In this document: in pieces, positions 1 through 8,118 of the stretch
How the letters are laid out: every line of letters starts with the position of its first letter
How positions within the stretch are numbered: position 1 is the stretch's first letter
Source: Gp6-AA40 sp035492455
GTDB lineage: Bacteria > Acidobacteriota > Vicinamibacteria > Vicinamibacterales > UBA2999
NCBI GenBank assembly: GCA_035492455.1
Contig: DATJJE010000063.1
Coordinates: 1-64,000 of the forward strand
Direction: 5' to 3'
Length of the DNA: 64,000 nt
Translations under genes and position numbers: made by a program
The notes under the pieces: model-generated
What the model was told of the DNA's origin: nothing
The model's input: only the letters and a program-made list of their open reading frames with translations
The model's database searches: none

Positions 1-133
1 CCGACTACGGCGACGAAGTAGCGGAAGGGGTCGGGACTCATTACGTGAATCGAAATATTTGGCCCGCACGCCGACGGGTTTCGATTCACGTAATGAGTCC
101 CGACCCCTTCCGCTACTTCGTCGCCGTAGTCGG
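1..133. repeat. Perfect 55-bp inverted repeat at the window edge
   Basis: Bases 1-55 are the exact reverse complement of bases 79-133, with a 23-bp spacer. The right arm covers the last codons and stop of the lipoprotein gene that ends at 113. The left arm therefore carries an inverted copy of that gene end and begins at base 1. A 55-bp arm with no mismatch is far longer than a normal terminator. Either the window starts inside a larger inverted repeat or this is a fold-back artefact at a contig end. Confidence 0.95.
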
Positions 134-1621
134 TTTCTTACCGGTGTACTCCAGAACGAACAGGCCGGTCCCGACGCGATCGGAGGCGTACGCGAAGCCG
201 CGGTGATCGATTGTGACGTCGTTGATCTGAATCGCCGTGGGTTGTCCCTTCGCAATCGGATGCGACTGCGCGTTCGTCTTCGGCAGGTAGTAGCCGACCT
301 CCTTCAAGTTGTAGGGGTCGGAGAGATCAACCACGCGGATACCCGCGTTGAAGTAGGCGACCCACGCCAGCTTGTCGTCGAAGCGGTTGATCTCGCTGTT
401 CACCTTCTCCGCATGCTGGTGCGGTCCGAAGCGTCCGCCCTTGTCGCAGAAGTTCCCGACCGGCACCTGCCACGTGGACACCGGGAACGGATGCGTCTCG
501 TCGGTGATGTCGACCATGTACGACTTCGAGCGGATGCCGCTGGCGCACGGCTTCATATCCGCGTTGCCGGCGGCTTCGTCGGTGATGAATGCATAGGTCC
601 GCGGCAGGCCGTCGGGTCCCTTGAAGTTCGGCACTTCCTCGTACTTGATCGGCGACACCGTGTGCGGCCCGCGTCCCGGCGGATTGGTGTCGATCAGCCA
701 GACCATCTTCGGATTCTTGATGTCCGAGATGTCCCAGCTGCCGGCGAGCCCGGCGCCGCGGAAGCCGATGTAGAGGCGGTGATTGTCTTCGTCAACCATC
801 GGGTGGTGCGCGTACTCGTTCTGATAACCGGGCGCGCCCTCCTTCTGGCTCGGCGACGCGATGCGGCTAACGAACTTCGGGTGCTTCGGGTCCTTCAGAT
901 CCCAGATGTGGATGATCGTCAGCCCGCGGTAGCCGGGTTCACCGGAGCTCGAATAAAAGTAGCCCGACTTCTGCGACCACCACCCTTTATGCGCGCGACG
1001 GATGAACGTGCCGCCGCAGCCGGGTCCGCAGCTGTTTGGGGGCGTCCCCGTGATCTCCGAGACCTTGGAGATCTTCGACGGATCGGAGCCGCGCGTCGTG
1101 ATGTCCCAGATTTCGAACTTGAACTTCTTGCCCGTGTCCCAGCTGCGTATCAGGTAGTCGTGGCCAGTCGGGTCGGAGTTGAAGCCGTAGTCGTACACGA
1201 CCGAGACCGACCGTGAGTTGACGTGCGCTTCCTCGTTCGGAATGTGCCAGACGAATTTCGGATTCGCCGGATCGTCGATGTTGACGATCGCCGTGCCGTT
1301 CCACTCCATTTTTCCGGTGATCGGGTTGAGGATCGGTTGATCGTTCCCCTGCCCATCGTCAGACGCCTGCGGATCGTTGCGATCGTTTGGCGTGAGGCCG
1401 ACATAGAGCCAGCTGCCGTTGGCAGGGTCCGACTTCGCCGTCAGCTGAAGTCCCTGGCGTCCCTGCATATCGTTGAATCCGACGAGGCGCACGTTCTGAG
1501 CGGATTCGGCGCGCGGATCCGCCGCGGGCTGCGCCTGTGTGTTCGACGCCGGCGCCTGTGCCGAGGTGCACGCAACCAGCGCCGAGAGGAGTCCCAGCAA
1601 GATCCACTGCTTCATCGTCAT
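113..1621 (-). CDS. LVIVD-repeat secreted lipoprotein
   Basis: The protein has 502 residues. The N-terminus is a lipoprotein signal peptide ending in the lipobox LVAC, so the mature protein should be anchored in the envelope. The body repeats a short pattern of the type hydrophobic-D-DP-x-P, for example IVNIDDPANPKFV, IWDLKDPKHPKFV, WDISDIKNPKMV, MVDITDETHPF and VVDLSDPYNLKEV. This is the LVIVD repeat, which is predicted to build a beta-propeller. No catalytic motif is visible and the substrate is unknown. A good Shine-Dalgarno (GGAGGA) precedes the ATG, and a TATAAT on the minus strand lies about 18 bases upstream of it. It is divergent from the hydrolase gene starting at 1704. Confidence 0.85.
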   Translation of the reverse strand: MTMKQWILLGLLSALVACTSAQAPASNTQAQPAADPRAESAQNVRLVGFNDMQGRQGLQLTAKSDPANGSWLYVGLTPNDRNDPQASDDGQGNDQPILNPITGKMEWNGTAIVNIDDPANPKFVWHIPNEEAHVNSRSVSVVYDYGFNSDPTGHDYLIRSWDTGKKFKFEIWDITTRGSDPSKISKVSEITGTPPNSCGPGCGGTFIRRAHKGWWSQKSGYFYSSSGEPGYRGLTIIHIWDLKDPKHPKFVSRIASPSQKEGAPGYQNEYAHHPMVDEDNHRLYIGFRGAGLAGSWDISDIKNPKMVWLIDTNPPGRGPHTVSPIKYEEVPNFKGPDGLPRTYAFITDEAAGNADMKPCASGIRSKSYMVDITDETHPFPVSTWQVPVGNFCDKGGRFGPHQHAEKVNSEINRFDDKLAWVAYFNAGIRVVDLSDPYNLKEVGYYLPKTNAQSHPIAKGQPTAIQINDVTIDHRGFAYASDRVGTGLFVLEYTGKKPTTATK

Positions 1622-1703
1622 CCTCCGGATGGCGCCGGATTATACTGCCCGGCACGCAGCGGTAGGGTCTGGCTTTTACGCCGACCAGCGTCGGGAGGAA
1701 CCT

Positions 1704-3323
1704 ATGGCGAAAAGGCTCGTCATGCTCGTCGCGGTGTTCACGTTCGTCGCCGCAACCGTCCACGCGCAGGATGCGCGCGCCGTTCTGCAGGCGTCGCTGA
1801 AGGCGATGGGCGGCGAGAACCTGAAGACCATCGAGTACTCCGGCTCCGGCTGGTCGTCGCAGATTGGCCAGACCTACGGGGCTGTGGACGGCGACTGGCC
1901 GCACTTCGAGGTCGCCGGCTACACGCGCATCATCGACTACGACGCCAGGTGGTCGCGCGAGGACTACACGCGGCGGCAGGGAAGCTACCCGACGTTCGGC
2001 CGCGCGCCGATGCCCGAAACACACGTGACGGCGATTCTCAGCGGCAACTACGCATGGGACATGAACGGCAACACGCCGGTTCCGCTCACGCGCATGTATC
2101 TGGATGGCGTGCCGTACAACGTCCTTCGCCAGCTCGAGGTCGCGCTCACGCCGCACGGCGCGCTGAAGGCGGCCCTCGCGGCTACCGACGCGGCGGCGAT
2201 CACCACGCCGATCGTCGGGCCGTCGGATTTCGGTCTGTCCCAGTTCGGCCGCAAAGTGACGATCGTCTCTTTCACGCTCATGGGCAAGTACAAGATGAAC
2301 GTGACGGTCAACGATCAGAATCTCGTTGAGCTCGTGGACACGTGGTTCCCGAACCCGGTCTACGGCGACATGGACTACGAGATGCGCTACACGATGTACA
2401 AGGACTTCAACGGCGTGAAGTTCCCGCAGCTGGTGCACGTCCATCAGGGCGACCCGCGTCTGAACCCCGCGCACAACTACTACGAGTTCAAGATCACCGA
2501 CGTGAAGGGGAACGTCCCCGTGATGACGATGCCCGTGCCGGAGACCGTGCGCACGGCAACGCTCGCGCCGGTCAGGGCCGAGAGTCAGCGCCTGGCCGAC
2601 GGCGTGTGGGCGATCACTGGCGGCACACACAACAGCATGGTCGTGGAGTTCAAGGATTTCGTGGCGGTTGTGGAAGCGCCGAACAACGAGGCGCGCTCGC
2701 TGGCGGTGATCGCCGAGGCCAACCGGCTGGTGCCGAATAAGCCGATCAGGTACCTGGTGAACACGCATCACCACTTCGATCACGCCGGCGGCCTTCGCAC
2801 CTTCCTTGCGCAGGGGACGGCGATCGTCACGCACGAATCGAACAAGCAGTACTACCTGGACATCATGTTCTACCCGGCGCCGCGGGAGCTCGATCCGGAT
2901 CGGATGGCGAAGTACTCGCCAATGTACATGATCAGCAGGCGGCCGGCGCCGATCGAGACCGTCGGCGGCGACACCCGTGCCACTGCTCCGTACGTGATCA
3001 CCGACGGCGTGCGGATGCTCGAGGTCTTCCACGTACAGGACATGGCCTACGAGCTCGGCGATCCTTCGCTGCGGCAGGGCAACCACGCGCAGGACATGCT
3101 TATGGCGTATCTGCCGAAGGAGAGGATCCTTTACAACGCCGATCTCTATTCACCGCCGGCGCAGGGCGCGGCCGCTCCGGCGGCGAATGCCGCCAACCGG
3201 ACCTTGTATCAGAACATCCTGAAATTGAAGCTCGACGTGGCGACGCACGTGCCGACGCATGGGCGCGTTGGCAACAACGACGAATTCGTCAAGATCTTCG
3301 GCAAGGCAGGAAACACGAATTAG
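1704..3323 (+). CDS. Secreted metallo-beta-lactamase-fold hydrolase
   Basis: The product has 539 residues with a signal peptide ending near VHAQ. I chose the ATG at 1704 because it follows GGGAGGA and starts the signal peptide; the frame is open further upstream. The first 300 residues are a domain without a recognised motif. The C-terminal half is an MBL fold: the zinc motif is H355-H-H357-F-D359-H360, with later candidate ligands in ATHVPTHGR and NADLY. The likely role is a periplasmic metallo-hydrolase of unknown substrate. The alpha/beta hydrolase gene follows 7 bases after the stop, so the two are probably co-transcribed. Confidence 0.85.
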   Translation: MAKRLVMLVAVFTFVAATVHAQDARAVLQASLKAMGGENLKTIEYSGSGWSSQIGQTYGAVDGDWPHFEVAGYTRIIDYDARWSREDYTRRQGSYPTFGRAPMPETHVTAILSGNYAWDMNGNTPVPLTRMYLDGVPYNVLRQLEVALTPHGALKAALAATDAAAITTPIVGPSDFGLSQFGRKVTIVSFTLMGKYKMNVTVNDQNLVELVDTWFPNPVYGDMDYEMRYTMYKDFNGVKFPQLVHVHQGDPRLNPAHNYYEFKITDVKGNVPVMTMPVPETVRTATLAPVRAESQRLADGVWAITGGTHNSMVVEFKDFVAVVEAPNNEARSLAVIAEANRLVPNKPIRYLVNTHHHFDHAGGLRTFLAQGTAIVTHESNKQYYLDIMFYPAPRELDPDRMAKYSPMYMISRRPAPIETVGGDTRATAPYVITDGVRMLEVFHVQDMAYELGDPSLRQGNHAQDMLMAYLPKERILYNADLYSPPAQGAAAPAANAANRTLYQNILKLKLDVATHVPTHGRVGNNDEFVKIFGKAGNTN

Positions 3324-3330
3324 GTTTCGT

Positions 3331-4656
3331 ATGACGCGAGTTCGCTTGCTGATTGTCGCGGTTTCGATTGCGATTGCGGTGCCGGGCGCGTCGTTCGCGC
3401 AGAGCCATCCAGAGTTCGTTTCCCTGGGACGCGTCAGCGCCGCGCTCTACAAACCGGATGCTGGCACGCCGCCGCACGTCGGGTTCGTCATCGGCCACCG
3501 CACGGCGAACTACTTGAATCACATCGCCTGCCGGGAACTCTCCAGCCGCGGCTTTCTGGCGCTCTGCTTCAACACGAGATTCCAGAACAACGAGACTCAG
3601 GTCCGGTGGGAAGAAACGCCGCTTGACGTAAAAGCCGCCGTTGAATACATCCGCCGTCAGCCTGGAATCACCAAGGTCGTCCTGTTCGGCCACAGCGGCG
3701 GCGGGCCGCTCATGAGCTTCTACCAGGCGGTGGCGGAGAACGGTCCGGCGTACTGTCAGAAACCGGAGCGTCTCGTGAAGTGTGGAAGCGACCTGGGCGG
3801 GCTGCCGCGCGCGGATGCGATCGTTTTCGCCGACGCCCACGCGGGAAATCCGGTGCAGACATTGCGCAGCATGAACCCGTCGGTAACCATCGAGGGCGGC
3901 AAACGCCATATCGATGCTGCGCTCGATCCATTTGACGAGAAGAACGGATTCAATCCGAAGGGGCCGTCACACTATTCCAAGACGTTTCAGGATCGCTATT
4001 TTGCGGCGCAGGCGAGTCGGATGAACGAATTGATCGCTCGTGCGCTCGCCATTCAGGAGCGCATCGGCAAAGGCGATTATCCATATCCGGACGACGACAT
4101 CGTGATCATTCCTTCAGGCGGCAATCCCGGCGCTGGAGCCGGAGGCGACGCCAAGCTGGCGACGCTCGATCCGAGCATCGCTGATCTTCAGACCACCGCA
4201 CGCCCCGAGAAGTTGCTGAGAAACGACGGGACGATCGTCACGCAGATTGTCAGAAGCGTTGCGGTCGCGGATCCTGGCATGGCGGAGACGAATCGCGGGT
4301 TCGACACCGGGACGAAGATCTTCACGCTCAAGTCGTTCCTGAGCGCCAACGCCACGCGCGCAACGAATGCGAACGCCGGTATCGACTATTGTTCCAGCAA
4401 CAACTCCACGACCTGCGCGGTGCAGTCAATCTCGGTGCCGATGATGATTGCGGCGATGGGCGCCTATCAGTTCATCCGCGACGATGAGATCATCTTTGAC
4501 AAATCCGCAAGCCGCGACAAGGACTACTTCGTGCTGGAAGGAGCCGTGCACGGGTTCACCCCCTGCACGGCGTGTGAGACGACGCGCGGTCAATATTCGA
4601 ACAGCGTGAAAAATCTGTTCGACTACATCCGCGACTGGACGAACAAACGTTTCTAG
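3331..4656 (+). CDS. Secreted alpha/beta-hydrolase family protein
   Basis: A 441-residue protein with a signal peptide (cleavage near SFAQ). The nucleophile elbow GHSGGG places the serine at about residue 122, preceded by a strand VVLFG, as in alpha/beta-hydrolase esterases. A histidine near the C-terminus in EGAVHGFTPC is a good candidate for the catalytic His. Cysteine pairs (DYCSSNNSTTC, CTAC) suggest disulfides in the periplasm. The ATG at 3331 lies 7 bases after the upstream MBL gene. The two hydrolases probably form a two-gene operon; the substrate cannot be inferred. Confidence 0.85.
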   Translation: MTRVRLLIVAVSIAIAVPGASFAQSHPEFVSLGRVSAALYKPDAGTPPHVGFVIGHRTANYLNHIACRELSSRGFLALCFNTRFQNNETQVRWEETPLDVKAAVEYIRRQPGITKVVLFGHSGGGPLMSFYQAVAENGPAYCQKPERLVKCGSDLGGLPRADAIVFADAHAGNPVQTLRSMNPSVTIEGGKRHIDAALDPFDEKNGFNPKGPSHYSKTFQDRYFAAQASRMNELIARALAIQERIGKGDYPYPDDDIVIIPSGGNPGAGAGGDAKLATLDPSIADLQTTARPEKLLRNDGTIVTQIVRSVAVADPGMAETNRGFDTGTKIFTLKSFLSANATRATNANAGIDYCSSNNSTTCAVQSISVPMMIAAMGAYQFIRDDEIIFDKSASRDKDYFVLEGAVHGFTPCTACETTRGQYSNSVKNLFDYIRDWTNKRF

Positions 4657-4674
4657 AAGGCCGACCTGCCGCGC

Positions 4675-5355
4675 CTAGGCGCGTTCGCTGACCGACAGCG
4701 AGTAGCCGTGCTCCTGCGCGCGGTTGACTGCGAGGATGCCGACCGGCACCAACCGCGCGTTGGGAAGCAGGTTCGCCTTCAGCTCCTCGAACACCGCATC
4801 CTGCATCTGGCCAGTGGCCATGGCGATAGCGCCGGCGTTTCCGCGCGTCGCCTGCTGGCACACGGCGATCTGCAGCCCACGCTTGATCAGCGTGTCGAAG
4901 CGATCCTTGTACATGTTGGCCGTCGGCGGCTGTTTCGTCTTCGGATCGACGAGGTTGATACGGTCCGCGATCGGCTTACCGTACTTCGCCCATATGGCGT
5001 CGCTGTAGCCGAACATCGTTGACTGATGCCGCGCGACGAGAATGACCGCGAGATCGCTTTCCTTCAGGCCGTACTCGCTGACGTTCAGGTTGTAGTAGTT
5101 GTTGATGAACTGCAGCGCGCTGGAGAGGCCGTCAGGATACGGCGCGTCGAAGACGAAGCGATGCCTGCCGGGCACCTGGTCGTACCAGTCGTCCTGCGCG
5201 TGGCGCGCGGGATCCCATTTGGCGCCTGCAGTCTGCGCCTGTGCCTGCGCCGGCACCGCGGCTGCGCCGGCAGCGGCGCCGCCGATAAGACTCACCCCGA
5301 ATTTCGAGAAGAACGACCGGCGGGCGAGAATGCGCGAAGAATCGTATGTCGGCAT
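4675..5355 (-). CDS. Tat-exported DsrE/F-like protein
   Basis: The protein has 226 residues. The N-terminus contains RRSFFSKFG followed by an Ala/Gly-rich hydrophobic stretch, which fits a twin-arginine signal. The C-terminal part, with VPVGILAVNRAQEHGY, resembles the end of DsrE/DsrF-type proteins, where a similar segment packs in the sulfurtransferase fold. A cysteine in IAVCQQATRG is the only obvious reactive residue. The gene converges on the hydrolase gene at 3331-4656 with only 18 bases between stops. No strong Shine-Dalgarno is visible. The family call is tentative. Confidence 0.65.
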   Translation of the reverse strand: MPTYDSSRILARRSFFSKFGVSLIGGAAAGAAAVPAQAQAQTAGAKWDPARHAQDDWYDQVPGRHRFVFDAPYPDGLSSALQFINNYYNLNVSEYGLKESDLAVILVARHQSTMFGYSDAIWAKYGKPIADRINLVDPKTKQPPTANMYKDRFDTLIKRGLQIAVCQQATRGNAGAIAMATGQMQDAVFEELKANLLPNARLVPVGILAVNRAQEHGYSLSVSERA

Positions 5356-5395
5356 GCGCCGGATGGTACACGAAATCGTTGAGGTGAGGATCAGC

Positions 5396-5638
5396 TCAGG
5401 CGGTTACGGAGCTGGAGGGAAGATCAGGCACCCGGCTCCACACACCGTGACGTACTTCCCGAACGATTCCTGCGTTCACCAGGCTCGACACGATGCGGCC
5501 GGCAGCATCATGTGGAATGTGGAGGAAATCCTGAAGCCCCTCGAGGGTGACAGTCGTTTCCGCTTTGTGAACGACGTGATCCACGACTGCCTTGACTACT
5601 TCCGCGCGGCGGCCTTTTTCGCGGCGCTCGATGCCCAT
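5396..5638 (-). CDS. Small winged-helix-like protein
   Basis: An 80-residue protein with no signal peptide. The pattern of helices followed by AAGRIVSSLVNAGIVREVRHGVW looks like the recognition helix and wing of a winged-helix DNA-binding domain, as in small transcription regulators. GGAGGA lies at good spacing before the ATG on the minus strand, which supports it as a real gene despite its size. It sits between the DsrE-like gene and an MBL gene, all on the minus strand. The target is unknown. Confidence 0.6.
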   Translation of the reverse strand: MGIERREKGRRAEVVKAVVDHVVHKAETTVTLEGLQDFLHIPHDAAGRIVSSLVNAGIVREVRHGVWSRVPDLPSSSVTA

Positions 5639-5676
5639 CCGAGTCCTCCAACATTAATGAGGGCAAGGATGGTGCC

Positions 5677-5698
5677 GGGGCCGGCTTCAGCCGGCCCC
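5677..5698. repeat. REP-like GC-rich hairpin, copy 1
   Basis: A perfect 9-bp stem, GGGGCCGGC and GCCGGCCCC, with a TTCA loop. It lies between the stop of the MBL gene (5708) and the winged-helix gene start. Near-identical hairpins occur at 21796-21815 and 55497-55516. It could act as a terminator without a U-tract or as a REP-type element. Confidence 0.75.
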
Positions 5699-5707
5699 TA
5701 CAGTGAT

Positions 5708-6640
5708 CTACGTAGTCTTCTTCTTCGTGAGCTCGGCGTAAACCGCGTCGACGAATCCCGGAACAGGTCCGCGCGCGGCTGCTGGAGCCGCCGCGGCCGC
5801 CGCGGGAGGCGCTGCCGCGCGTGCGCCAGGTGCGGGCGCGTCGGGCAACGCCGCCTTGATCTGTTCGAGCGTTTTCCCTTCCTTCACCATTGCCGCGATC
5901 TTGTTGCGCCGCTCGGTCACCGCGGTGAGCTTGCGCTGCAGGTCAGCCTTGGTAAGCACGTCGCCGTGGCCCGTCACGTAGGCGTCCGCATTGAGGCCGA
6001 TCATCCCCTTGACGTTCGCCATCCACCCTTCGACCGATCCGTTCTTATCCATATGGATATTCGGATTGTCGTCCGCGCGGTTGGTGACGACGATGTCGCC
6101 GGTCGAGACGATCTTGTTCTGCGGGGAGTAGACGATCAGGTCGCCGCTCGTGTGCGCCGGGCCCCAGTGATAGAGCTCCAGCTTCACGCCGTCGATCGTC
6201 ATCGTCTCTTTCTGCTTGGTCACGACCTGCTGCGGCAAACGATCCGGCGGCGGCGCGCCGCGGCCACCGGCGGCGATAGCCGCCTGCTGTTCCTTCTTGT
6301 TGTTCTCGTGCGCAATCACTTTCACGCCCTGTGGATACGCCACGAGCCCGTTGACGTGGTCGCCGTCGCTGTGCGTCAGGAACACGGTGCTCACGGGCTT
6401 GGGCGTGATCTTCGCGATCTCCGCCAGCAGATCCTTGGCGCCCGCCTCAGTCTGCTTGGCGTCGACGACGATGACGCTGGTCTTGCCGATGTAGATGGTG
6501 CTGTTGCCACCCGAGCCGCCGAGGCCGGCCCAGACATCGGGCTTGAGCTGCTTCATCATCACGGGCTGAATCGGGGCTTGCGCGAAGGCGGACGCCGCGC
6601 ACACGAGCACGGCGGCCGCAAATAGAGATGTATGTTTCAT
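5708..6640 (-). CDS. Secreted MBL-fold hydrolase with HSDGDH motif
   Basis: A 310-residue protein with a clear signal peptide (ASAFAQ). The MBL zinc motif is present but reads H90-S-D92-G-D94-H95, so the second His of the usual HxHxDH is an Asp. Other elements of the fold are seen: GGSGGNSTIYIGKTSVIVVDA before the motif, HWGPAHTSGD, and VSTGDIVVTN followed by VTGHGD. The C-terminus has an Ala/Pro-rich linker (about 265-295) and then a short segment ending in KKKTT. It is a likely periplasmic hydrolase of unknown substrate. The Asp substitution is known in some MBL subgroups and may change metal preference. Confidence 0.85.
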   Translation of the reverse strand: MKHTSLFAAAVLVCAASAFAQAPIQPVMMKQLKPDVWAGLGGSGGNSTIYIGKTSVIVVDAKQTEAGAKDLLAEIAKITPKPVSTVFLTHSDGDHVNGLVAYPQGVKVIAHENNKKEQQAAIAAGGRGAPPPDRLPQQVVTKQKETMTIDGVKLELYHWGPAHTSGDLIVYSPQNKIVSTGDIVVTNRADDNPNIHMDKNGSVEGWMANVKGMIGLNADAYVTGHGDVLTKADLQRKLTAVTERRNKIAAMVKEGKTLEQIKAALPDAPAPGARAAAPPAAAAAAPAAARGPVPGFVDAVYAELTKKKTT

Positions 6641-6676
6641 GACGACCTAGTCCTTTCGGACAGGAATATACGTCAG

Positions 6677-6760
6677 GTCCGGCTAAAGCCGAACATCACC
6701 GGCATTTCGAATTGGTAGGTCGCCCTTAGGAATATCGTTAGAGTCCGCCCTCAGGCGGAC
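6677..6760. terminator. Paired intergenic hairpins between the cupredoxin and MBL genes
   Basis: Two inverted repeats lie in this 120-base gap. One is near 6677-6694 (GTCCGGCT, AAAGCC) and is imperfect. The second at 6743-6760 is a perfect 7-bp stem, GTCCGCC and GGCGGAC with loop CTCA, and abuts the stop of the cupredoxin gene. Neither has a U-tract. They probably end transcription of the minus-strand cupredoxin gene or belong to the REP-like family seen elsewhere in the window. Confidence 0.5.
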
Positions 6761-7240
6761 CTAGTAATAGCCATAATAGTCATCGGTCGGCGGGTAGTAC
6801 GGATCGGGCGTTGGCATGGGAGGATCCATGTTGATGCTGCCGACCATCGACGGATGCAGCGTGCAGTGGAACGACGCTGTCGGTGTCGTCAGCGCCATCG
6901 GCATGCTTGACTGGCCGGGTGGCACGTCGCCGAGGTCAGTCCCATCGTCCATGACGATGTGATGCAGCACCATGTCGCTGTTCGTAAACACGATCTGATC
7001 GCCGACATTCGCCATCGTCGGATTCGGATTGAACGCGCCAGGTCCAAACGAGCTGACGATGCTGATGATCACCGACATCGGTGTCGGGTCATCGAACGTG
7101 CGCAGCCGGCCGGTTGGTCCGGCCGGCGCGCTCAGCGGATTGAGCGCAGAGGGAGAAGACGGGATGCTCCCGCCGCTGCAGCTCCACATGGCTAGCGGCG
7201 AAGCGACGACCAACGCCATCAACAGCACCTTGTTGCGCAT
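6761..7240 (-). CDS. Cupredoxin-domain lipoprotein (plastocyanin-like)
   Basis: From the ATG at 7240 the protein has 159 residues: signal peptide, lipobox MWSC (Cys21), a Ser/Pro-rich linker and a single cupredoxin domain. Type-1 copper ligands are visible as His94 in VLHHIVMDDG and the C-terminal group C126-x2-H129-x2-M132 in FHCTLHPSM. It would be an envelope-anchored electron-transfer or copper-binding protein. A longer start at 7309 exists, but it would add a second hydrophobic stretch and run into a strong hairpin at 7296-7325, so I prefer 7240. No good Shine-Dalgarno is seen for either. The C-terminus is rich in Tyr, Pro and Asp. Confidence 0.75.
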   Translation of the reverse strand: MRNKVLLMALVVASPLAMWSCSGGSIPSSPSALNPLSAPAGPTGRLRTFDDPTPMSVIISIVSSFGPGAFNPNPTMANVGDQIVFTNSDMVLHHIVMDDGTDLGDVPPGQSSMPMALTTPTASFHCTLHPSMVGSINMDPPMPTPDPYYPPTDDYYGYY

Positions 7241-7295
7241 ACCGCAGGCTAGAGCAAGCGCGGTGCCCCCGGCAAGTGATAGATAGGTAAGGGCG

Positions 7296-7325
7296 TACGC
7301 CGCCGGCACGGTTACCGGCGGCGTA
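7296..7325. repeat. Perfect 11-bp inverted repeat between divergent genes
   Basis: TACGCCGCCGG at 7296-7306 pairs with CCGGCGGCGTA at 7315-7325, with an 8-base loop. It lies in the divergent promoter region between the cupredoxin gene and the helical-protein gene starting at 7390. It may be a regulatory hairpin in the cupredoxin leader or an operator. Confidence 0.7.
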
Positions 7326-7389
7326 AGCTCTTACGTTCACGGTGTGTTAACCGTACGCCTGATACGCTACATGCGAAGGAGTTGTCATC

Positions 7390-8118
7390 ATGCGCTACTG
7401 CACGGTCGTGGCGGCCGCCATCGCCGCCACCCTCATCACGACGGGCGCGTTGTTTGCCGGACAGGCCGCGGGCGCCAACAGGTTCGAGGTCACGAGCCTG
7501 CGCGGCGTGCGGCCAATTCTGGTCAAGACGATTGCGGATTTGGAGAAGAAGGACGCGGCCGCGGCCAAAGCCGATATGGAGAACTACGACTCGGCGTGGA
7601 ACGGCGTCGAAGTCTATGTCAACACGCGGAGCATGGATCTCTACAACGAGATCGAGCACCACTATCAGACGGCGGTGACCGACGCGCTCAACAAGCCGAA
7701 TCCCGACACCGCTCCGATTCTCGCAGATGCGAAGGCAATGCTGGTCAAGTACGACGAGATGCTCGCTCTGGTCGAAAAATCGGCTCCGCTCAATCGCCTC
7801 TACGACGACGTGGCGCGGCTGCGCATCGAACGCGCTCATCTGCGCGAGGTGACGCCCGCGCTGAAGGCCGGGAATGTCGCGAAGGCCCGCAAGTCGTTTG
7901 AAGCGTTCGACGACAACTGGGACAACATCGAGGATCTCGTGAAGGAGCGGTCGCGCGAGTCGTACGACGCGATCGAAAAGGGGATGGTCACTATCGAACG
8001 CGAGTTGATGCCCGCCAAGCCCGATGTGGACGCGACGCTTGCCACCGTCAACGATGTGATGACCGAGTACAACAAGATCGTCAACCAGATAACGCGAGAA
8101 GCTCGTGATGCGAAGTAG
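7390..8118 (+). CDS. Secreted all-helical protein with internal duplication
   Basis: The product has 242 residues with a signal peptide (about 1-27) and GAAGGAG before the ATG. The rest is predicted helical and contains the same motif twice: YDSAWNGVEVYVNTRSMDLY near residues 62-81 and FDDNWDNIEDLVKERSRESY near 175-194. This repeats a pattern D-x2-W-x2-[VI]-E-x2-V-x3-S-x3-Y. Such a pattern recalls the periplasmic helical segments found with iron-permease (FTR1-type) proteins, but I cannot assign it firmly. No cysteine or heme motif is present. The propeller gene overlaps its 3' end, so the two are likely co-expressed. Confidence 0.8.
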   Translation: MRYCTVVAAAIAATLITTGALFAGQAAGANRFEVTSLRGVRPILVKTIADLEKKDAAAAKADMENYDSAWNGVEVYVNTRSMDLYNEIEHHYQTAVTDALNKPNPDTAPILADAKAMLVKYDEMLALVEKSAPLNRLYDDVARLRIERAHLREVTPALKAGNVAKARKSFEAFDDNWDNIEDLVKERSRESYDAIEKGMVTIERELMPAKPDVDATLATVNDVMTEYNKIVNQITREARDAK

